The translations under genes and the position numbers were made by a program. A DNA stretch of 64,000 bases, from NCBI RefSeq assembly GCF_010868145.1, contig NZ_JAAGUY010000023.1:1-64000 (forward strand), written 5' to 3'. Within the stretch, counting starts at the first letter, position 1. Each line of letters starts with the position of its first letter. This stretch comes from Nocardia cyriacigeorgica (lineage in GTDB: Bacteria; Actinomycetota; Actinomycetes; Mycobacteriales; Mycobacteriaceae). Shown piece after piece: positions 60,869 through 64,000 of this stretch. The notes under the pieces were generated by a model. It was not told where the DNA came from. It saw only the letters and a list, made by a program, of their open reading frames with translations, and did not search any database.

Positions 60869-62106
60869 ATGCGCTTCGCAAAGTCACTCAATTGCCTCGT
60901 TGGACGCGAATGGTCGCGCTGGCCGCGGTACTCGCGATCGTGCTCGGTATCGGCTGGTACGTGTTCGACAATTTCGGAAAGACCCAGATCACGGCGCAGT
61001 TCCCGTCGACCAGCGGCTTGTACGCCGGTGACGATGTGCGGGTGCTCGGCGTCAAGGTCGGACGGATCGACTCGGTGGAACCGGGTAAGGATCACGTCAC
61101 CGTGAAGATGACAGTCGATCGTGGGGTCGATCTGCCCGCCGACGCGGCAGCGGTGATCATTTCGCCGTCTCTGGTGACCGCGCGCTTCGTTCAGTTGGCG
61201 CCCGCGTACACCGGCGGGCCGAAGCTGTCCGATGGCGACTCCATTCCGATCGAGCGGACCGCAGTTCCGGTCGAGTGGGATGACATCAAGACAGAGTTGT
61301 CCAACCTGGCGACAGCGCTCGGCCCCGTCGGTGAGGACGAGCAAGGGTCGTTCGGGCGATTTGTGGATACCGCCGCCGAAAACCTCGACGGCAACGGTGA
61401 GGCTTTCCGCGCCACTCTGCACGAGCTGTCAGGCGCGATCAGCACGCTGTCCGACGGTCGGACCGATCTGTTCTCGACCATCCGCAATCTGCAGATGTTC
61501 GTGGACGTGCTGTCCAAGAGCAACGATCAGATCGTGCAGTTCGGCGGCCGGTTGGCCTCGGTGTCATCGGTGCTGGCCGGGGTTTCGGAGGAGTTGGGCG
61601 CCGGCCTCGACAGTCTGGATGTCGCGGTCCAGGACGTCCAGCGGTTCATCGAATCACGCGGTGGTGCGCTCACCGAGAGTGTGCAGCGGTTGAGCGATGT
61701 CACCCAGTTGCTTGTGGACAAGCGCCCCGAGCTGGAATCACTGCTGCACCAGGGGCCGACCGCGCTGGTGAACTTCTATCAGCTGTACAAGCCCGCCCAA
61801 GGCTCGCTGACCGGCTTCCCGGTGTTGACCAATATGGCTGATCCGATCAGCTTCATCTGCGGCTCCATCCGAGGGGCGGCGACCAACGATTCGGATAAGA
61901 GCGCGGATCTGTGCGCGCAGATGCTCGGACCGACATTGCAGAAGCTGGCAATGAACTATCCGCCGTTGATGCTCAACCCGGCGACCGGTGCCGGTGCGTA
62001 TCCCGAGCAGTTGGTGTACAGCACACCGGAACTCGCGGCCCGTGCGGGAGCTCAGGTGAGTGTTCCGAAGTCGCTGGCCGACATGGTTGTCCCAGGGGGC
62101 AGATGA
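60865..62106 (+). CDS. mce4D: Mce4D
   Basis: A 413-residue Mce protein: N-terminal anchor (MVALAAVLAIVLGIGWYVFD), MCE domain (FPSTSGLYAGDDVRVLGVKV and GRIDSVE), helical middle part, and a C-terminal extension of about 100 residues after a helix ending in TALVNFYQLYKPAQG. The ATG at 60865 overlaps the mce4C stop. Part of the Mce4 sterol import complex. Confidence 0.9.
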   Translation: MNALRKVTQLPRWTRMVALAAVLAIVLGIGWYVFDNFGKTQITAQFPSTSGLYAGDDVRVLGVKVGRIDSVEPGKDHVTVKMTVDRGVDLPADAAAVIISPSLVTARFVQLAPAYTGGPKLSDGDSIPIERTAVPVEWDDIKTELSNLATALGPVGEDEQGSFGRFVDTAAENLDGNGEAFRATLHELSGAISTLSDGRTDLFSTIRNLQMFVDVLSKSNDQIVQFGGRLASVSSVLAGVSEELGAGLDSLDVAVQDVQRFIESRGGALTESVQRLSDVTQLLVDKRPELESLLHQGPTALVNFYQLYKPAQGSLTGFPVLTNMADPISFICGSIRGAATNDSDKSADLCAQMLGPTLQKLAMNYPPLMLNPATGAGAYPEQLVYSTPELAARAGAQVSVPKSLADMVVPGGR

Positions 62107-63320
62107 TGTTGTCGACAGGACGTAAGCGTATCGGCGGCGTGATGGTCGCTGTCTGCGTCGCGATCGGGGTGAGCGGCTGCGAATGGAGCGGCTTGAACTC
62201 ACTGCCGATGCCCGGCGCGGTCGGTACCGGAGCGGATTCGTGGCAGGTCGATATTCAGATGCCGAATGTGACCACCCTGACTCGCAATTCGCCGGTCCGT
62301 GTCAACGATGTGATCGTGGGAACGGTCACCGATATCCAGGTGGAGGACTGGCACGCGCTGGTCACGGTGAGCCTGGAAAAGGATGTGCAACTGCCGGCCA
62401 ACGCGACTGCCAAGATCGGGCAGACCAGTCTGCTCGGGAGTAACCACATCGAGTTGGCCGCGCCGACCGATGTGCAAGGGCAGGGCAGGCTGCGCGATGG
62501 TGACACCATTCCGCTCGAGCGGGCGGGTGCCTTCCCGACCACAGAGGAGACTCTGTCCGCGCTGTCGGTGGTGCTCAACGGTGGTGGTCTCAGCCAGATC
62601 GAGAACATCACCACCGAGCTCAATAAGGCACTCGTTGGTCGCACCGATGAGATCCGCGATCTGCTGCCGCAACTGAATCAGCTCATCGGCACACTCGACA
62701 CCCAGACCGGCGACATCATCGCGGCAATGAGCGAATTGGACCGGCTCTCCGGAATTCTCGCCGGGCAGAAGGACATGCTCGCTTCGGCGATCGAAGATAT
62801 TCATCCGGCGCTGACCGTGCTCGCCGACCGACGAGAGAGCATCACCGGCACACTCACCGCGCTCGGTGGCCTCAGCGACGTGGTGAGCCGCATCGTGCAA
62901 AACGGCGGCGACGATCTGAAGGCCAACCTGGCCAACCTCTGGCCGACGCTGCAGGAACTGGCGAACACCGGACAGAATCTCAGCGCGTCGCTGAGCATGC
63001 TGCTCACCTTCCCGTTCCCGATGCACGCCCTCGACGGTGCGGTCCGAGGCGACTACCTCAATGTGAAGGTCGTTTACGACCTGACTTCCGAGCGGTTGAC
63101 CAAGAACTTCCTCACGGGAACGCCGGTCGGGCCGCGCTACACCGGCGTTGAGGGCGCGCTCGGCCAAGTGGGCGGGACCGCGGGACCGCCGGTCGATCCG
63201 AGAACCGCGCCGCTGCAGCCGAGGCCGCAAGGGCCGCCGCCCAGTATCCCGGGGTTGCCACCGATTCCAGGGCTTCCCGCGATTCCCGGTATCACCGTGC
63301 CGGAGGGGAGTGGACGATGA
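62103..63320 (+). CDS. mce4E: Mce4E (LprN-like lipoprotein)
   Basis: A 405-residue Mce-family lipoprotein. The N-terminus is a short signal sequence ending in a lipobox (GVMVAVCVAIGVSGC), so Cys would carry lipid. The MCE domain follows (MPNVTTLTRNSPVRVNDVIV), then a helical region and a Pro-rich C-terminal tail (IPGLPPIPGLPAIPG). The fifth Mce protein in such operons is always the lipoprotein (LprN). It overlaps the mce4D stop (ATGATG). Confidence 0.9.
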   Translation: MMLSTGRKRIGGVMVAVCVAIGVSGCEWSGLNSLPMPGAVGTGADSWQVDIQMPNVTTLTRNSPVRVNDVIVGTVTDIQVEDWHALVTVSLEKDVQLPANATAKIGQTSLLGSNHIELAAPTDVQGQGRLRDGDTIPLERAGAFPTTEETLSALSVVLNGGGLSQIENITTELNKALVGRTDEIRDLLPQLNQLIGTLDTQTGDIIAAMSELDRLSGILAGQKDMLASAIEDIHPALTVLADRRESITGTLTALGGLSDVVSRIVQNGGDDLKANLANLWPTLQELANTGQNLSASLSMLLTFPFPMHALDGAVRGDYLNVKVVYDLTSERLTKNFLTGTPVGPRYTGVEGALGQVGGTAGPPVDPRTAPLQPRPQGPPPSIPGLPPIPGLPAIPGITVPEGSGR

Positions 63321-64000
63321 AACTCACGCGGTTCGTCAAGGTCCAGCTCGCCATCTTCTCCGTGCTGACGATTATCGGCCTCGGAGTGATGGGCGGGGCA
63401 TATGTGAAGTTGCCTGCCATGGTCGGCATAGGCCGTTATGACGTGACGGTCGAGCTGGCCGCGACGGGCGGGTTGTACGAGACTGCCAACGTCGCCTATC
63501 GCGGTACCAATGTCGGCAAGGTGACGGCGGTCCGGCTCACCCCTGAAGGGGTGGCAGCCGACCTGTCGATCGACAGTGACTACAAGATCCCGGCCGACGT
63601 AGAAGCGTGGGTACGCAGCGTTTCCGCGGTCGGGGAGCAGTATGTGGACCTCGTTCCCGGCGAGGAAACCGACGGCGCCGAGCTTTATGACGGATCCGTC
63701 ATTCCGGTCGAGAGCACGAAACTGCCGCAAGATGTCGGCGCCATGCTCGACCAGGCCGACCGGCTGTTGGAGAGTGTGGCCGATACCGAGTTGCGACTGG
63801 TCATCGACGAAGCGTTCAAGGCTTTCGATGGCGCGGGGCCGGACCTGCAGCGGTTCATCGACTCGGCCGCCCTGCTGGTCCAAGAGGCGAAGGACAACGC
63901 GGAGCCCACCAAGGATCTGATCGCGAAGATCGGGCCATTGCTGGATACCCAAATCGAATCCGATGAGGCTATCCGTTCGTGGACACGGGATTTGGCCACC
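63317..64000 (+). CDS. mce4F: Mce4F, N-terminal part (cut by window end)
   Basis: The frame starts with the ATG at 63317 that overlaps the mce4E stop (ATGA) and remains open to the last base. It shows the anchor (VKVQLAIFSVLTIIGLGVMG), MCE domain (LAATGGLYETANVAYRGTNV and GKVTAVRLTPEGVA) and the start of the helical region. GGAGGGG stands before the ATG. It completes the six-Mce set of the operon. Confidence 0.9.
   Translation, partial: MKLTRFVKVQLAIFSVLTIIGLGVMGGAYVKLPAMVGIGRYDVTVELAATGGLYETANVAYRGTNVGKVTAVRLTPEGVAADLSIDSDYKIPADVEAWVRSVSAVGEQYVDLVPGEETDGAELYDGSVIPVESTKLPQDVGAMLDQADRLLESVADTELRLVIDEAFKAFDGAGPDLQRFIDSAALLVQEAKDNAEPTKDLIAKIGPLLDTQIESDEAIRSWTRDLAT

Overview
The window is high-GC actinobacterial DNA from the mycolic-acid group (Mycobacteriales). 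A Nocardia or close relative fits best. Evidence: a sterol-import mce4 operon, the cholesterol-catabolic gene sets that KstR and KstR2 control in Mycobacterium and Rhodococcus, an EspR-like regulator, frequent GTG starts and 4-base ATGA/GTGA gene overlaps. No RNA genes, insertion sequences, integrases or CRISPR arrays were seen.

Layout. (1) 1-6.5 kb: mixed genes, namely the end of an AraC regulator, a tandem DUF427 protein, an unusual trypsin-VWA fusion, and a MarR/MFS pair. (2) 6.7-25.6 kb: a nearly complete KstR2-type regulon for the last two steroid rings (fadE33/32/31-like, an enoyl-CoA hydratase, fadD3, fadE30, ipdF, kstR2, fadA6, ipdC, ipdB, ipdA, echA20 and two SDR genes), interrupted by a hypothetical gene, a MerR/Old-Yellow-Enzyme pair and a Gfo/Idh oxidoreductase. 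Three operator-like palindromes (about 12466, 15523 and 23722) sit at its three divergent or regulatory promoters. (3) 26-29.5 kb: a Gly-Ser-Ala repeat surface protein with an ImmA/IrrE-like protein and a MAB_1171c-like membrane protein, then an espR-like gene. (4) 29.9-38.3 kb: KstR-type sterol side-chain genes (fadA5, cyp125, a ketosteroid-isomerase-like gene, F420-dependent oxidoreductases, ltp3, ltp4, a DUF35 gene). (5) 38.3-46.5 kb: a putative biosynthetic island described below. (6) 46.6-64 kb: KstR-type genes again (a truncated fadD, echA19, fadD19, fadE27, fadE26, fdxD, an Hsd4-like SDR) and the mce4 operon yrbE4A-yrbE4B-mce4A to mce4F, with mce4F cut by the window end. A SigG-like sigma factor and a VOC protein lie among them.

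How it works together (family knowledge plus synteny): Mce4 imports sterol. CYP125 oxidises the side chain and FadD19 makes the CoA thioester. FadE26/27, EchA19, the SDR and FadA5 carry out beta-oxidation, while Ltp3/Ltp4/DUF35 would remove C24 branches. FadD3, FadE30, IpdF, IpdC, EchA20, IpdAB, FadA6 and FadE31-33 degrade the C/D-ring remnant. Ring A/B genes (kshA, hsa) are not in this window.

The most interesting region is 38348-46472. It looks like an undescribed RiPP (ribosomally made, modified peptide) cluster: a 40-residue cysteine-free candidate precursor with a strong ribosome-binding site and a downstream attenuator-like hairpin, a TfuA-like protein and a YcaO enzyme (the pair known for thioamide formation), a stand-alone LanM-type dehydratase domain (DUF4135) without a cyclase, an HTTM-like membrane protein, an MFS exporter and an alpha/beta hydrolase. 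The combination suggests a thioamidated and/or dehydrated, non-lanthionine peptide. That product is inference; the gene content and motifs are read from the sequence.
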